Shown here: positions 38,035-49,550 of the stretch, in pieces
How the letters are laid out: each line of letters opens with the position of its first letter
How positions within the stretch are numbered: position 1 is the first letter of the stretch
Assembly (NCBI RefSeq): GCF_029643245.1
Contig: NZ_CP116398.1
Location: 1,426,001-1,490,000 of the forward strand
Direction of reading: 5' to 3'
Length of the DNA: 64,000 nt
From: Methylomonas sp. EFPC3
Lineage (GTDB): Bacteria; Pseudomonadota; Gammaproteobacteria; Methylococcales; Methylomonadaceae
Notes under the pieces: model-generated
The model's database searches: none
Told to the model about the DNA's origin: nothing
The model's input: the letters and a program-made list of their open reading frames with translations, nothing else
Made by a program: the position numbers and the translations under genes

Positions 38035-38333
38035 TCATTGATATCCAAGCATTCAATCCGTAAGGCAAAGCCATCCGGCGGTTTGTTAAGGATAGAATTA
38101 CAAGGCTTGCGCCGATCGGGAACTCCGGTCTCACAAGCATTGCAGCCGGAAAAAAGTGGGCGCCGCGGCTTTACGCCTTTCCTGGAAACGGCAAATTCAA
38201 AAGACTTCCCGTCGCCGTTTAACCACAAAGATTAGCTGCGGCGGGCGGGATTTCAAATCGATGGCTTGGAAGATAGAGGTTTGGCAAAAGCCCTTGCCGA
38301 AGCCGGCCCTCCCTGGCCGGTGTCACAGCAAGA
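38035..38333. other. intergenic region upstream of the GGDEF-EAL gene
   Basis: About 300 bases with no convincing gene. It contains several small inverted repeats, for example TCCGG at 38124-38128 against CCGGA at 38146-38150. On the minus strand the segment GGCGTAAAGCC recalls one block of c-di-GMP-I (GEMM) riboswitches, but the rest of that consensus does not fit, so I do not call a riboswitch. A 5' leader RNA for the downstream gene is possible. Confidence 0.4.
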
Positions 38334-38810
38334 TCAATGATGGCAGCCGGCACCGTGGATGTGGCCATGGGCAATCTCGTCGGCGCTGGCTGGGCGAACT
38401 TCGACCACTTCGACGTCGAAGGTCAAATCTTCCCCGGCCAGCGGGTGATTGCCGTCTATCGTAATGTCGTCGCCATCGATTTGGGTAATGGTAATAATGC
38501 CGGGGCCGTAGCTGACTTCGGCGTGAAATTGCATGCCGACTTCGATATCCATCCCATCGAACATATTTCTGGAAACAACCTGAATCATCTCTTCCGACAC
38601 TTCGCCATAGGCTTGGTCGGCCGGAATCGTCACGTTGAACTTGTCTCCGGCCTGCTTGCCGGTCAAAGCCGCTTCCAAGCCGGCGATGATATTGCCGGCA
38701 CCGTGCAGGTAAACCAGCGGAGCTTCGCCTCTGGAACTATCCAACTGCTCGCCGCTGCCGTTGGTCAAGGTGTAATGGATGGAAACGGCGGTTTTGTCTG
38801 AAATTTGCAT
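38334..38810 (-). CDS. slyD: FKBP-type peptidyl-prolyl isomerase, SlyD-like
   Basis: 158-aa SlyD/FkpB-type isomerase. It starts ISDKTAVSIHYTLTNGSGEQ, has VYLHGAGNIIAGLEAALTGK, and carries the inserted-flap region after IPADQAYGEVSEE. The His-rich end (AHGHIHGAGCHH) is short compared with E. coli SlyD but could bind Ni2+ or other metals. It speeds proline isomerisation in protein folding. It lies downstream of greB on the same strand with a 59-base gap. Confidence 0.93.
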   Translation of the reverse strand: MQISDKTAVSIHYTLTNGSGEQLDSSRGEAPLVYLHGAGNIIAGLEAALTGKQAGDKFNVTIPADQAYGEVSEEMIQVVSRNMFDGMDIEVGMQFHAEVSYGPGIITITQIDGDDITIDGNHPLAGEDLTFDVEVVEVRPASADEIAHGHIHGAGCHH

Positions 38811-38869
38811 AAGGCGTCTTTACCGGTGAAAAAAGCCGACATGATAAGCCCTTTTGCCGTCCGGCGCGC

Positions 38870-39343
38870 CTATTTCTGGTACTCGATCGAGTTGATATAC
38901 CAGGTAAACACGCCGGCATCGGTCTTGACCACGGCATCGTCATCCACCTGCTTTTTCAACAAGGCCCGCGCCATCGGCGAATCGACCGAAATGTAATCTT
39001 TCCGATCGAAAATCTCGTCGTAGCCGGCAATCCGAAACCGCTTTTTTTCGCCCTCGTCGTTCTCGATCTCGACCCAGGCGCCGAAAAACACCCTGCCCTC
39101 CTGCTCCGGGTGATAATCGACCACCTTCAAGCTATCCAGCCGCTTTTGCAGATATCGCACCCGGCGGTCGATCTCGCGCAAGCGCTTCTTGTTGTATTGG
39201 TAGTCGGCGTTTTCGCTGCGGTCGCCCAAACTGGCGGCCCAGGTCACCAGTTTGGTCACCTCCGGCCGTTCCACCCGCCAAAGATGATCCAATTCCTGTT
39301 GCAATTTTTCGTAACCCTGCCGGGTAATCAACGGTGTCGCCAT
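38870..39343 (-). CDS. greB: transcription elongation factor GreB
   Basis: 157-aa Gre factor. The N-terminal coiled coil (LITRQGYEKLQQELDHLW and the GDRSENADYQYNKKRLREID loop with the acidic tip) is followed by the C-terminal FKBP-like domain with GAWVEIENDEGEKKRFRI. The YQYNKKRLREID sequence favours GreB over GreA. It rescues backtracked RNA polymerase by transcript cleavage. It follows an MFS gene by about 40 bases and precedes slyD, all on the minus strand. Confidence 0.95.
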   Translation of the reverse strand: MATPLITRQGYEKLQQELDHLWRVERPEVTKLVTWAASLGDRSENADYQYNKKRLREIDRRVRYLQKRLDSLKVVDYHPEQEGRVFFGAWVEIENDEGEKKRFRIAGYDEIFDRKDYISVDSPMARALLKKQVDDDAVVKTDAGVFTWYINSIEYQK

Positions 39344-39383
39344 GGTTTTGCCCGCCTCGTTTCGGGAAGCCTGAGAATGCCGA

Positions 39384-40601
39384 TCAATGCAATTGCCGCA
39401 ATTGCAAACGGCGCAATTGCGGCGCCAGTTTTGCGGTACCAGCCACGACCAGTAAGGTCATCACGCCGCCGAACACGACCGACGGCACCAAACCCATCAA
39501 TCGCGCCGCGACCCCGGACTCGAATGCGCCCAATTCGTTGGACGAGCCGATAAAGATGCCGTTGATGGCCGACACCCGGCCGCGCATCGGATCCGGCGTC
39601 GCCAATTGCAAAATCGTGGTGCGCATCACCACCGAGACGCCGTCGAACAGACCGGACAACAACAAAAACGCGCCACCCAACCAGAAATTTCGCGCCAGGG
39701 CAAAGCCGATCATACAGACGCCAAAGCCGGCGACGGCCGCCAACAGCCAGCGCCCGGCGTGGCGATCGATCGGAAACCGGGCCAGAAATAAACCCATCAT
39801 CACCGCCCCGACCGCCGGCGCCGCGCGCAGAATGCCCAAACCTTCCGGCCCGTAATGGTAAATTTCGTGGATAAAAGCCGGCAACATCGCCACGGCCCCG
39901 CCGAACAATACCGCAAACATGTCCAGCGACTGCGCGCCCAGCACGATTTGATTGCCGAACACGAAACGCAGGCCTTCGCCGATACTGGTAAAAATCGGCG
40001 CGCTTTCCGCCGGCTGCGGCTCCGCCACCCGCAACGACAACAATGCCAGCGTGGCGAGTACGCACAACCCGGTCGCGGTTTCGTAAGCCGCGGTCTTACC
40101 GGCCCAAGCGACAATCAAACCACCGATGGCCGGTCCGGCCACCAGTCCGAATTGGAATGCCGAACTGCCGATGCCCGCGGCACGGGCGTATTGTTCGCGC
40201 GGCAGGACCAAGGCGAACAGCGCGCTGTAGCTGGGGCCGATGAAAGCTCTGGCAATACCGGTCAAGGCAATCGCCGCGTAAATCCATACCAGCGGCCGGT
40301 TGGCGATCCAGGCTTCGGATACCGCGACCAACATCAGACCGTTCAAGGCCACCAGCAGGCTGGCGCCGACACCGAACCAGCGCCGGGAATAGTGGTCCAC
40401 CGCGTAACCGGCGAACAACGCGCAACAGAAATACGGAATCACCTCGGCCAGACCGATTAGCCCCAATGCCAACGCGTCATGGGTTAATTCGTAAATATGC
40501 CAACCGACGACGATAGCCATCATCTGGTAGGCCAACACGATCAACAAGCGGAAACTGAGTAATTTGATGAAGGCGGTATTGAAATAAGCGGGCAGATGCA
40601 T
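39384..40601 (-). CDS. MFS transporter
   Basis: 405-aa major-facilitator protein with about 12 hydrophobic segments. It starts at the ATG at 40601 with HLPAYFNTAFIKLLSFRLLI; the frame reaches back to 40646. The loop after segment 2 (AGYAVDHYSRRW) is the usual MFS A motif in degenerate form. It resembles the EntS/MFS_3 group of exporters, but the substrate cannot be told from sequence. Downstream genes greB and slyD follow closely on the same strand. Confidence 0.9.
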   Translation of the reverse strand: MHLPAYFNTAFIKLLSFRLLIVLAYQMMAIVVGWHIYELTHDALALGLIGLAEVIPYFCCALFAGYAVDHYSRRWFGVGASLLVALNGLMLVAVSEAWIANRPLVWIYAAIALTGIARAFIGPSYSALFALVLPREQYARAAGIGSSAFQFGLVAGPAIGGLIVAWAGKTAAYETATGLCVLATLALLSLRVAEPQPAESAPIFTSIGEGLRFVFGNQIVLGAQSLDMFAVLFGGAVAMLPAFIHEIYHYGPEGLGILRAAPAVGAVMMGLFLARFPIDRHAGRWLLAAVAGFGVCMIGFALARNFWLGGAFLLLSGLFDGVSVVMRTTILQLATPDPMRGRVSAINGIFIGSSNELGAFESGVAARLMGLVPSVVFGGVMTLLVVAGTAKLAPQLRRLQLRQLH

Positions 40602-40767
40602 GTCGAGTCGCGGCGAAAGGGTCAAAATGCGGCGTGGGCCGCGCACCGCTTAGTGTACCGCGTTTCGACCGGCGCTTGCCGCAAACGGACTAGTGGACCG
40701 GCAGATTGAGAAATCGGCGGTATTGGCTATTATCAGACAGTAATCCGCTTGAGTAACGAGGGCTTCG

Positions 40768-41628
40768 ATGAGCTTGACCGCAACCCAGACCCAACACCAC
40801 AACCGCAGGTTGGCGCTACGCATCTACGAACAGGTCAACCTTTTCTACCAAGCGATACCCGACGGCGAATTGTCCGCCCACACCACAGGCCGGGCCGGAC
40901 GAGTCCTGCCGCCGTCGAGCAGTGTCGAAAACGATACCTTGCAAGCCAATATCAGCGCCAACGGTATGTCGTTCACCGCGAAAGAGCGCATGCTAACCGG
41001 CGACTATTTACTCCTCAGAATTCTGTTGTTGTCGAGCATGACCACGATCAGTACTTGCGGCCAGGTGGTGTATTGCAAACCCAGCAACCCCTACGAAGAC
41101 AACCGCTATCCGCATACGGTAGGGATCCGCTTCGTCAACTTGAGCGAAGCCGACAGCGCATTGCTGCGGCGCCATGTCGACCGCCGCAACAAACAAGAAA
41201 TGACGATCAAAGCCCTAACCGCCGCGTTGTTGCTGACGGCGCTGGCGATGCCGGATCTGGCCTGGGCGCTGCTGCTCGGATTACTGCACCATCTGTGGGA
41301 AATCGCGCTGCATGTCGCCCATCTGCTGTTCGAATACCTGGAAATGGGCCTGGACCACATGGTCGAACATTTACTGCATACCGGTACTCACGAAACCCAG
41401 GTCATCGTGTTCTATACCATTGTCACGCTCGCTTCCGTGGTAGCATATTTCGTCGGCCGCAGGATCCCGGCAGCCGGCAAACGTTGGCTGAACAAGCTGC
41501 TGCTATTCGCGTTGCGGAAAAAATCCAGTTACGGCTATTTCTGGGAGCAGCAAAGCGGTCTGGACAAATTGAAAATCGTCGGCATTAGCGCCACCGCAAT
41601 CACCGCATACCTGTACTTGGCGTTCTAA
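40768..41628 (+). CDS. PilZ-domain membrane protein
   Basis: 286-aa protein. An N-terminal PilZ-like domain shows RRLALRIYEQVNLFYQ (the RxxxR c-di-GMP arm) and ANISANGMSF, where Asn replaces the usual Asp of the DxSxxG motif. The C-terminal half is hydrophobic, with about three or four membrane segments (ALTAALLLTALAMPDLAWALL and VIVFYTIVTLASVVAYFVG) and a His-rich amphipathic stretch between. It may translate c-di-GMP into a membrane event. It stands alone, flanked by intergenic regions. Confidence 0.85.
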   Translation: MSLTATQTQHHNRRLALRIYEQVNLFYQAIPDGELSAHTTGRAGRVLPPSSSVENDTLQANISANGMSFTAKERMLTGDYLLLRILLLSSMTTISTCGQVVYCKPSNPYEDNRYPHTVGIRFVNLSEADSALLRRHVDRRNKQEMTIKALTAALLLTALAMPDLAWALLLGLLHHLWEIALHVAHLLFEYLEMGLDHMVEHLLHTGTHETQVIVFYTIVTLASVVAYFVGRRIPAAGKRWLNKLLLFALRKKSSYGYFWEQQSGLDKLKIVGISATAITAYLYLAF

Positions 41629-42020
41629 ACGTCCCGCCGGTTTCGCCCCGCCAACCGTTGCGGCGCCGGATTTTACCGGATTTTACAATTCCCGCCGGAA
41701 CGCGTCGGCCGCAATTACGTCACAATATCCGCTCGCTCGGCACACGGCAGCCGACCTAAAAATAGCGCGGCAATGCAAACACTCCGATATGATTCAGCAA
41801 AGCCATACGATTTGAATCCGCTGGCAGCAGCCAATCACACTGCAAAATGCTAAATGTTTATTTCAAAACCAATCGGCCATTTCAAATGCCCAGTTTGTTA
41901 ACGGCCCAACAGCAGCGCGCATGACCACACCCAAAACCGAATCCGCCCGCAAGCCGGTCCGGCAACCAACCGCCGCCAACCGCCTCCCGCTCACTGAGTA
42001 CAGTTAAATTGCACAACCGT
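41629..42020. other. intergenic region before the RND efflux operon
   Basis: About 390 bases without a recognised gene. A perfect tandem 10-bp repeat CCGGATTTTA occurs at 41666-41685. A 28-codon frame at 41921-42007 (+), starting MTTPKTESARKPV, ends 13 bases before the adaptor start and could be a leader peptide or nothing. The operon promoter should lie here. Confidence 0.45.
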
Positions 42021-43286
42021 ATGACAAATCAAGCAACGACTCCGCCGACACGCGGCCAAAGCCGAATCCGGCTCTGGCTGGCAATCCTGCTGACGTTCAG
42101 TGCAGCCGGCACCGGCATTTATTTCCTTCAAGGGACAACCGCTCCGGACAAAAAAGCCGAGCGCGGCGCTAAAAGCAAACGCTTTGGCCAGGACGACGAC
42201 GCACCGGCGGTGGTATCGGTCGCGACCGCGCGCAGCGGCGATTTCCCGGTATACCTGAACGCGCTCGGCACCGTCACCGCGCTCCGCACCGTCACCGTCA
42301 AACCGCGGGTGGACGGCGAACTGGTCAAGGTTTATTTCAGCGAAGGCCAGCCGGTCAAGGCCGGCGACCTGCTGGCCGAAATCGACCCGCGGCCGTTTCA
42401 AGTACAGTTACAACAGGCTCAAGGCCAATTGCAACGCGACGAAGCACTGTTGAAAAACGCCGAGCTGGACCAAGCCCGCTACCAAACCCTGCTGGAACAG
42501 GATTCGATCGCCGCCCAGCAAACCGTGACTCAAGAATCCTTGGTTAAACAATACCGCGGCAGCGTGGAAATGGATAAGGCCCAGGTCGACAACGCCAAAT
42601 TACAACTAAGTTACGCCAAAGTGACCGCGCCGATTGCCGGCCGAGTCGGCTTACGGCAAATCGACCAGGGCAATATCGTCCGCGCCAGCGACGCCGCCGG
42701 CTTGGTCGTGATCACCCAAACCCAGCCGATCAACATCGTGTTCACCTTGGCGGAAGACCAATTGCCGGAGGTGGCGAAACACTACCGGTCAGGCAAAGAC
42801 ATTGGCGTCGAAGCCTATGACCGCAGCGGCAAAACCAAGCTCGCCGACGGCAAACTGATGGCGCTGGACAACCAGATCGACCCGACTACCGGCACCATCA
42901 AACTCAAAGCCCAATTCGACAACCGCGAACAAACCCTGTTCGCCAACCAGTTCGTTAACGTCAAAATGCACCTGGACACGTTGCGCGGGGTTACCCAAAT
43001 TCCGGCCGCGGCACTGCAACACGACGCCCAAGGCCCCTTCGTCTTTATCGTCGACGGCGAAAACGTCGCTCATCTGCGCCGGATCGAACCGGGCCCAAGC
43101 AACGACGAAAAGATCGCGGTGCCGGCAGCGCTGGCGGCCGGAGAGGCTCTGATCGTCAACGGCAGCGATCGGGTCAAGGACGGCAGCAAAGTCGATGTTG
43201 CCGAAAGGGACGGCCAGGCCGTTGCCGCCCCGGCCAACCCAAACCCGCCGGAAGGCGAAGCAGGCAAACGCCGGCGACGGGGATAA
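42021..43286 (+). CDS. mdtA: RND efflux periplasmic adaptor (MdtA-like)
   Basis: 421-aa membrane-fusion protein. The start is the ATG at 42021; a TTG four codons earlier also fits. A membrane anchor (IRLWLAILLTFSAAGTGIYF) is followed by the lipoyl/hairpin part (VTVKPRVDGELVKVYFSEGQ and GDLLAEIDPRPFQVQL), the beta barrel and the membrane-proximal domain. It joins the RND pumps to the outer-membrane channel. The order adaptor, two permeases and outer-membrane factor matches mdtABC plus an OMF gene. Confidence 0.93.
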   Translation: MTNQATTPPTRGQSRIRLWLAILLTFSAAGTGIYFLQGTTAPDKKAERGAKSKRFGQDDDAPAVVSVATARSGDFPVYLNALGTVTALRTVTVKPRVDGELVKVYFSEGQPVKAGDLLAEIDPRPFQVQLQQAQGQLQRDEALLKNAELDQARYQTLLEQDSIAAQQTVTQESLVKQYRGSVEMDKAQVDNAKLQLSYAKVTAPIAGRVGLRQIDQGNIVRASDAAGLVVITQTQPINIVFTLAEDQLPEVAKHYRSGKDIGVEAYDRSGKTKLADGKLMALDNQIDPTTGTIKLKAQFDNREQTLFANQFVNVKMHLDTLRGVTQIPAAALQHDAQGPFVFIVDGENVAHLRRIEPGPSNDEKIAVPAALAAGEALIVNGSDRVKDGSKVDVAERDGQAVAAPANPNPPEGEAGKRRRRG

Positions 43287-43289
43287 TGC

Positions 43290-46200
43290 ATGAGTTTCAG
43301 CGAACCGGGCAAGGCCGGTTTCAATCCGTCCAAGCTATTCATCCTGCGGCCGGTAGCAACCTCGCTGCTGATGTTCGCGCTATTGCTGGTCGGCGTGCTG
43401 GCCTACCGCTTGTTGCCGGTATCGGCGCTGCCGCAGGTCGATTATCCGACCATCCAGGTCACCACGCTCTACCCCGGCGCCAGCCCGGAAGTGATGACCG
43501 CCATCGTCACCGCGCCGTTGGAACGCCAATTCGGGCAAATGCCGGGCCTGACCCAAATGACTTCGACCAGCTCCGGCGGGGCGTCGGTCATCACTTTGCA
43601 GTTCAACCTAAACCTGGATTTGGACGTTGCCGAACAAACCGTGCAGGCTGCGATCAACGCCGCCGCCAATTTCCTGCCCAACGACTTGCCGCAGGCGCCG
43701 ATTTACAGCAAGGTCAATCCGGCCGACACGCCGATCATGACCTTGGCGGTCAGCTCGAAGACGCTGCCGCTGTTCAAAGTCGAAGACTTGGTCGATACCC
43801 GCATCGCCCAGAAAATCGCCCAGTTGCCCGGCGTGGGCATGGTCAGCATCAGCGGCGGCCAGCGCCCGGCGGTACGAATACAGGCCAACCACAAAGCCTT
43901 GGCGGCTTACGGCATAAGCCTGGAAGACGTCCGCGCCGCGATCGCCGCCGCCAACGTGGCTCAGCCCAAGGGCTCGATCAACGGCCCGGCTCGAGCGGCG
44001 GCGATAGACAGCAACGACCAATTACGCTCGGCCGCCGAATACCGCGAGTTGGTCGTGACTTACAAAAACGGCGCGCCGGTCAAGTTAGCCAACGTCGCCA
44101 ACGTGGTCGACGCTGCCGAAAACGTCCGCTTGGCCGCTTGGGCTAACGACACCGCGGCGGTCATCGTCAACATTCAGCGCCAACCCGGCGCCAACGTGAT
44201 CGAAGTCGTCGACCGCATCAAAGAATTACTCCCCAAATTGCAGGCCTCGCTGCCCGGCGGTATCGAAGTCTCGGCCTTGACCGACCGCACCGTCACCATC
44301 CGCGCCTCGGTCCACGACGTCCAATTCGAACTGCTGCTGGCGGTGGCGCTGGTGGTGATGGTGATCTTCCTGTTTTTGCGCAATATTCCGGCGACCATTA
44401 TCCCCGGCGTCGCGGTGCCGCTGTCCTTGGTCGGCACTTTCGCGGCGATGTATCTGGCCGAATTCAGCATCAACAACCTGACCTTGATGGCGCTGACCAT
44501 CGCCACCGGCTTTGTGGTGGACGATGCGATTGTGGTCATCGAAAACATCTCCCGCTACATCGAGCGCGGCGAATCGCCGCTGCAAGCCGCATTGAAAGGC
44601 TCCGAGCAAATCGGCTTTACCATTATTTCACTGACGTTTTCGCTGGTCGCGGTGTTGATCCCGCTGCTGTTCATGTCCGACGTGGTCGGCCGCTTGTTCC
44701 GGGAATTCGCGATTACCTTGGCGGTGGCGATTCTGATTTCCGCAGTGGTCTCGCTGACCTTGACGCCGATGATGTGCGCCAAATTATTGCGCAGCAGCCA
44801 GGCCGGGGCCGAGCCTGAAACCGGCTGGTTCGGCCGATTAATCGCGGCTTACGGCCGCACGCTGGAATGGGTGATGCGCCGGCAAACCGCCACGCTGTTG
44901 GTATTCTTTGCGACCGTGGCATTGACGGTGGCGATGTACCTGTGGATTCCGAAAGGCTTTTTCCCCAGCCAGGATACCGGCATCATTCAAGGCTTTTCCG
45001 AAGCACCGCAGACCGTGTCGTTTCAGGCGCTGGCCGAGCAGCAGCAAAAGTTGGCCGCTGTCATCCTGGCCAACCCGGCGGTGGCAAGCCTGTCTTCCTT
45101 CATCGGCGTCGACAGTATCAACCCGACCCCAAACAGCGGCCGCTTCCTGATTAACTTGAAACCGCACGGGCAGCGGCCGCCGGCATCCGCAGTCATCGCG
45201 TCGTTGCAACAACAACTGGCGGGACTGGCGGGAATCGAGTTATATCTGCAACCGGTGCAGGATTTGACGATGGAAAACCGCGTCACCCGCACCCAGTATC
45301 AATTTACCCTGGAAGGCGCCGATCGGGACGAACTGAACCGCTGGACCGGTAAATTAGTGGATGAGCTGCGCGCTAAGCCCGAATTCAGCGACGCGGTCAG
45401 CGACGTGCTGGATCAAGGCCGGCAAGTGTTCGTCGAAATAGACCGGGCCACGGCCAGCCGGCTCGGCGTCAGCACGGCGGCGGTCGACAATGCCTTGTAC
45501 AACGCCTACGGCCAGCGTCTGGTCTCGACCATCTTTACCCAGGCCAACCAATACCGGGTGGTGTTGGAAGTCGATCCGGCCGAGCAAACCAGTCCGACGG
45601 CGCTGAACGAATTGCGGGTGCCCTCCAGCAATGGCAGCCAGGTGCCGCTATCGGCGATTGCCCAGCTGTCCGAGCGGCCGACCACGTTGGCGATCAACCA
45701 CCTCGACCAGTATCCGGTCAGCACCGTGTCCTTCAATCTGGCTCCAGGCTACGCCCTGGGCGATGCAATTGCCGCGATCGAAGCTACCAAGCAGCATATC
45801 GAATTGCCGTTGTCGATCCGCAGCCAGTACCAGGGCGCGGCCCAAGCCTTCACCGCCTCGTTAACCCATACCCTATGGCTGATTCTGGCGGCGATCGTCA
45901 CGGTCTATATCGTCCTCGGCGTACTCTACGAAAGCTATATCCACCCGCTGACGATCCTGTCCACCCTGCCTTCGGCCGGCGTCGGCGCGCTGCTGGCCTT
46001 ACAACTATCGAATAACGATCTGGGCATCATCGGCATCATCGGCATTATTTTGCTGATCGGCATCGTCAAGAAGAACGCGATCATGATGATCGACTTTGCG
46101 CTGGACGCCGAACGCCAGCAAGGCCTGCCGCCGGAACAGGCGATTTTTCAGGCCTGTCTGCTGCGGTTCCGGCCGATTGTGATGACCACGCTGGCCGCGC

Positions 46201-46421
46201 TGCTCGGCGCCCTGCCGTTAATGCTGGGCAACGGCGTCGGTGCGGAACTGCGGCATCCGCTGGGTATCACGATGGTCGGCGGCCTGTTGCTCAGCCAACT
46301 GCTGACCTTGTACACCACGCCGGTGATTTATCTGGCGATGGATCATCTGGCGCGGCGGGTGAAAACGGCATTCGGATTGGGCGGCGACGATTCGGCCGAA
46401 GCCAACGGCGAGTCGCGATGA
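43290..46421 (+). CDS. mdtB: RND multidrug efflux permease (MdtB-like)
   Basis: 1043-aa inner-membrane RND pump, family length. It has the duplicated arrangement of membrane segments and two large periplasmic loops. Visible motifs are [35 protein letters not shown] (with the paired Asp of the proton relay in segment 4) and [20 protein letters not shown]. MdtB and MdtC form a mixed trimer exporting bile salts, novobiocin and similar compounds in E. coli. The start follows the adaptor by 3 bases and the end overlaps the second permease by 4. Confidence 0.95.
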   Translation: MSFSEPGKAGFNPSKLFILRPVATSLLMFALLLVGVLAYRLLPVSALPQVDYPTIQVTTLYPGASPEVMTAIVTAPLERQFGQMPGLTQMTSTSSGGASVITLQFNLNLDLDVAEQTVQAAINAAANFLPNDLPQAPIYSKVNPADTPIMTLAVSSKTLPLFKVEDLVDTRIAQKIAQLPGVGMVSISGGQRPAVRIQANHKALAAYGISLEDVRAAIAAANVAQPKGSINGPARAAAIDSNDQLRSAAEYRELVVTYKNGAPVKLANVANVVDAAENVRLAAWANDTAAVIVNIQRQPGANVIEVVDRIKELLPKLQASLPGGIEVSALTDRTVTIRASVHDVQFELLLAVALVVMVIFLFLRNIPATIIPGVAVPLSLVGTFAAMYLAEFSINNLTLMALTIATGFVVDDAIVVIENISRYIERGESPLQAALKGSEQIGFTIISLTFSLVAVLIPLLFMSDVVGRLFREFAITLAVAILISAVVSLTLTPMMCAKLLRSSQAGAEPETGWFGRLIAAYGRTLEWVMRRQTATLLVFFATVALTVAMYLWIPKGFFPSQDTGIIQGFSEAPQTVSFQALAEQQQKLAAVILANPAVASLSSFIGVDSINPTPNSGRFLINLKPHGQRPPASAVIASLQQQLAGLAGIELYLQPVQDLTMENRVTRTQYQFTLEGADRDELNRWTGKLVDELRAKPEFSDAVSDVLDQGRQVFVEIDRATASRLGVSTAAVDNALYNAYGQRLVSTIFTQANQYRVVLEVDPAEQTSPTALNELRVPSSNGSQVPLSAIAQLSERPTTLAINHLDQYPVSTVSFNLAPGYALGDAIAAIEATKQHIELPLSIRSQYQGAAQAFTASLTHTLWLILAAIVTVYIVLGVLYESYIHPLTILSTLPSAGVGALLALQLSNNDLGIIGIIGIILLIGIVKKNAIMMIDFALDAERQQGLPPEQAIFQACLLRFRPIVMTTLAALLGALPLMLGNGVGAELRHPLGITMVGGLLLSQLLTLYTTPVIYLAMDHLARRVKTAFGLGGDDSAEANGESR

Positions 46422-49400
46422 ATCTGTCGGCATTGTTCATCCGCCGCCCGGTCGCCACCACGCTGCTGACCGTGGCGATTTCGCTGTGCGGGATACTAGC
46501 GTTTTTGAGTTTGCCGGTGTCGTCGTTGCCGCAGGTGGATTTCCCCACCGTGTCGGTGCAGGCGCAATTGCCGGGCGCCGACGCCGAAACCATGGCCACT
46601 ACCGTCGCCACACCGCTGGAGCGGGCGTTGGGCCGCATCGCCGGCGTCAGCGAGATGACTTCCAACAGCTCGCAAGGCTCCACCTCGATTACGCTGCAAT
46701 TTGATTTAAACCGCGACATCGACGGCGCCTGCCGCGACGTGCAAGCCGCGATCAACGCCGCCGCCGGCATGCTGCCCAGCAACATGCCGAATCGGCCCAG
46801 CTACCGGCGCGACAATCCGTCCGACTCGCCGATCCTGATTCTGGCGTTGACCTCGGACAGCATTCCTCGCGGCCAGATGTACGATGCCGCCTCGACGATT
46901 TTGCTGCAAAAGATCTCTCAGATTCCCGGTATCGGCCAAGTGCAGATCGGCGGCGCGGCCTTGCCGGCGGTGCGGGTGGAATTGAATCCCAACGCCCTCA
47001 GTCATTACGGCATAGGCTTGGACGACGTCCGCACCACCATCGCCCAGACCAACGTCACCCGGCCGAAAGGCGTGTTGGAAAACGCCGATACCCGTTGGCA
47101 GATTCAGGCCAACGACCAGGCGCGCAAGGCCGCAGAGTATCTGCCCTTGATTGTGGCTTACCGCAACGGTGCGCCGGTGCGGATCGCCGATCTGGGTCAG
47201 GCGGTCGATTCGGTCGAAGACCTGCGCAACACCGGCCTGCATAACGGCAAGCCCTCGGTATTGCTGATCATCCGCAAGCAGGCGCTGGCCAATGTGATCC
47301 AAACTGTAGACCAGGTGTTGGCGGTGATGCCGCAACTGAAAGCAGCATTGCCGGGCAACATCGAATTGTCGGTGGTGGTCGACCGCTCGCTGTCGATCCG
47401 GGCCTCGATCCGGGAAGTCGAACACGGCCTGTTCGTTGCGGTAGCGTTGGTGATCCTGGTGGTGCTCGTGTTTCTGCGTAACCCGCGCTCGGCGCTGGTG
47501 CCGATCGTCGCCGTACCCGCCTCCCTGCTCGGCGCCTGCGGCGTGATGTATTTGTGCGGTTTCAGCCTGAACAATCTGACCCTGATGGCGCTGACCGTTG
47601 CCACCGGCTTCGTGGTCGACGATGCCATCGTGGTCGTCGAGAACAGCAACCGCCATATCGAACAAGGGGTGCCGCCGTTCCGGGCCGCGCTGCTGGCGGC
47701 CAACGAAGTCGGTTTCACCGTATTGTCGATGAGCGTATCGTTGGTGGCGGTATTCCTGCCCATCCTGCTGATGGGCGGCGTGCCGGGCCGTTTGTTCCGC
47801 GAATTCGGCGTAACCCTGTCGGCGGCGGTATTGGTATCGCTGCTGGTTTCATTGACGACCACGCCGATGCTGTGCGCGCGCTGGCTGGGTCGCGACGGCG
47901 GGCAACACGGCCGCCTCTATTATGCAATCGGCGCCGGCTTCGACCGGCTGCAACATCTGTACCGCACCAGCCTGGCTTGGACCTTGCGCCACGGCCGATT
48001 CATACTGGTGTTGCTGCTGGCGACCATAGGCCTGAACGTTTATCTTTATATCCATATCGACAAAGGCTTTTTTCCGACCCAGGACGGCGGCCGCCTGCTG
48101 GGCGAAATTCAAACCGATCAGAACACCTCGTTCCAAACCTTGCAAAAGCAGTTCGGGCAGATCTCGGACATCCTGCTGAAAGACCCGGCGGTGGCCAACG
48201 TCGCCGGCTTCGCCGGCAGCTCGCAAAGCGCGAACAGCGCCCGGATATTCATCACCTTGAAACCGCACCAACAGCGCGACGGGATCGACATCGTCATGGA
48301 GCGACTACGCAAGGCGGCCGGGCGGATACCCGGCGCCAATCTGCACATATCGCCGTCGCAAGAATTGCGCATCGGCGGCCGGCCGTCGTTCGGCCTGATC
48401 GATTACGCGCTGCAAGCCGACGATCTGCAACTGCTCCGGGAATGGACGCCCAAGGTACAGTCCGCCTTTGCCAAATTGCCGGAATTGAGCGACGTCAGTA
48501 CCAGCCAGCAGGATAAAGGCGAACAGATCGGGCTGACCGTCAACCGCGATCTGGCCGCGCGCTACGGCGTCAGCCAGGCCTTGATCGATAGCAGCCTGAA
48601 CAGCGCCTTCGGCCAGCGTCAGGTGTCGGTGATCTACAACCCGTTAAACCAGTATCGGGTGATCATGGAAGTAGCGCCGCAATACTGGCAGTCGACCGAG
48701 ACCTTGAAACAACTCTATATCAGTGCGCCCGGCCAAGCCGGCAGCGGCGGACCCAACCAAGCCAAGCAAATTCCGTTGTCCGCGCTGGCCAGTTTTGCGC
48801 CGAGCAATACGCCGTTAACGGTGCGCCATCAGGGCCAGTTTGCCGTCGGCGAATTGTCGTTCAACCTGAAACCCGGCGTATCCATGTCGACCGCCAGCGC
48901 CGCGATCGAGCAGACATTGCGCGACATCGGCCTGCCGGCCAACATCACTGCCGGCTTTCAAGGCTCGGGCAAGGCCTTTCAGGAGGCGCTCCGCAATCAA
49001 CCCTGGCTGATTCTGGCGGCGCTGCTGAGCATTTACATCGTGCTCGGCATCCTCTACGAGAGCCTGACGCATCCGTTCACCATTCTTTCGACCTTGCCAT
49101 CAGCCGGCGTCGGTGCCCTGCTGGCGTTGATGGCCTGCGGCAAGGAATTCAGCATCATTGCCTTGATCGGGGTGATTTTGCTGATCGGCATCGTCAAGAA
49201 AAACGCCATCATGATGATCGATTTTGCTTTGCAGGCCGAGCGCGAACACGGCCTGAACTCGCACGACGCCATTTTCGAAGCCTGCCTGCTACGGTTCCGG
49301 CCGATTCTGATGACGACCTTGGCCGCCTTGTTCGGTGCACTGCCTCTGGCCTTGGGCAGCGGTTACGGCGCGGAATTGCGGCAGCCGTTGGGTATAGCGA

Positions 49401-49546
49401 TTATCGGCGGTCTGGTTTTCAGCCAACTGCTGACCTTGTATACCACGCCGGTGGTGTATCTTTACCTGGACCGTTTCCGGCTCTGGCTCAACGGCCGTTT
49501 CAGCAACCCGACCGCCCGTCCGGCGGCGAATTCCCAGCCACTGTAA
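46418..49546 (+). CDS. mdtC: RND multidrug efflux permease (MdtC-like)
   Basis: 1042-aa RND pump, paralogue of the preceding gene. It begins [20 protein letters not shown] and carries [20 protein letters not shown] with the proton-relay Asp pair. The [20 protein letters not shown] motif is in the C-terminal half. It should form a hetero-oligomer with the preceding permease. The ATG lies in a 4-base overlap with that gene. Substrate range cannot be inferred from sequence. Confidence 0.95.
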   Translation: MNLSALFIRRPVATTLLTVAISLCGILAFLSLPVSSLPQVDFPTVSVQAQLPGADAETMATTVATPLERALGRIAGVSEMTSNSSQGSTSITLQFDLNRDIDGACRDVQAAINAAAGMLPSNMPNRPSYRRDNPSDSPILILALTSDSIPRGQMYDAASTILLQKISQIPGIGQVQIGGAALPAVRVELNPNALSHYGIGLDDVRTTIAQTNVTRPKGVLENADTRWQIQANDQARKAAEYLPLIVAYRNGAPVRIADLGQAVDSVEDLRNTGLHNGKPSVLLIIRKQALANVIQTVDQVLAVMPQLKAALPGNIELSVVVDRSLSIRASIREVEHGLFVAVALVILVVLVFLRNPRSALVPIVAVPASLLGACGVMYLCGFSLNNLTLMALTVATGFVVDDAIVVVENSNRHIEQGVPPFRAALLAANEVGFTVLSMSVSLVAVFLPILLMGGVPGRLFREFGVTLSAAVLVSLLVSLTTTPMLCARWLGRDGGQHGRLYYAIGAGFDRLQHLYRTSLAWTLRHGRFILVLLLATIGLNVYLYIHIDKGFFPTQDGGRLLGEIQTDQNTSFQTLQKQFGQISDILLKDPAVANVAGFAGSSQSANSARIFITLKPHQQRDGIDIVMERLRKAAGRIPGANLHISPSQELRIGGRPSFGLIDYALQADDLQLLREWTPKVQSAFAKLPELSDVSTSQQDKGEQIGLTVNRDLAARYGVSQALIDSSLNSAFGQRQVSVIYNPLNQYRVIMEVAPQYWQSTETLKQLYISAPGQAGSGGPNQAKQIPLSALASFAPSNTPLTVRHQGQFAVGELSFNLKPGVSMSTASAAIEQTLRDIGLPANITAGFQGSGKAFQEALRNQPWLILAALLSIYIVLGILYESLTHPFTILSTLPSAGVGALLALMACGKEFSIIALIGVILLIGIVKKNAIMMIDFALQAEREHGLNSHDAIFEACLLRFRPILMTTLAALFGALPLALGSGYGAELRQPLGIAIIGGLVFSQLLTLYTTPVVYLYLDRFRLWLNGRFSNPTARPAANSQPL

Positions 49547-49550
49547 TTTC

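Noticed and set aside
38041..38240. c-di-GMP-I (GEMM) riboswitch on the minus strand
   Set aside because: Only one short block resembles the consensus; the tetraloop receptor and second hairpin do not fit.
43286..44146. 286-codon frame overlapping the start of the first RND permease
   Set aside because: Same strand, different frame; the permease motifs are unambiguous and this translation is Arg/Gly-rich noise.
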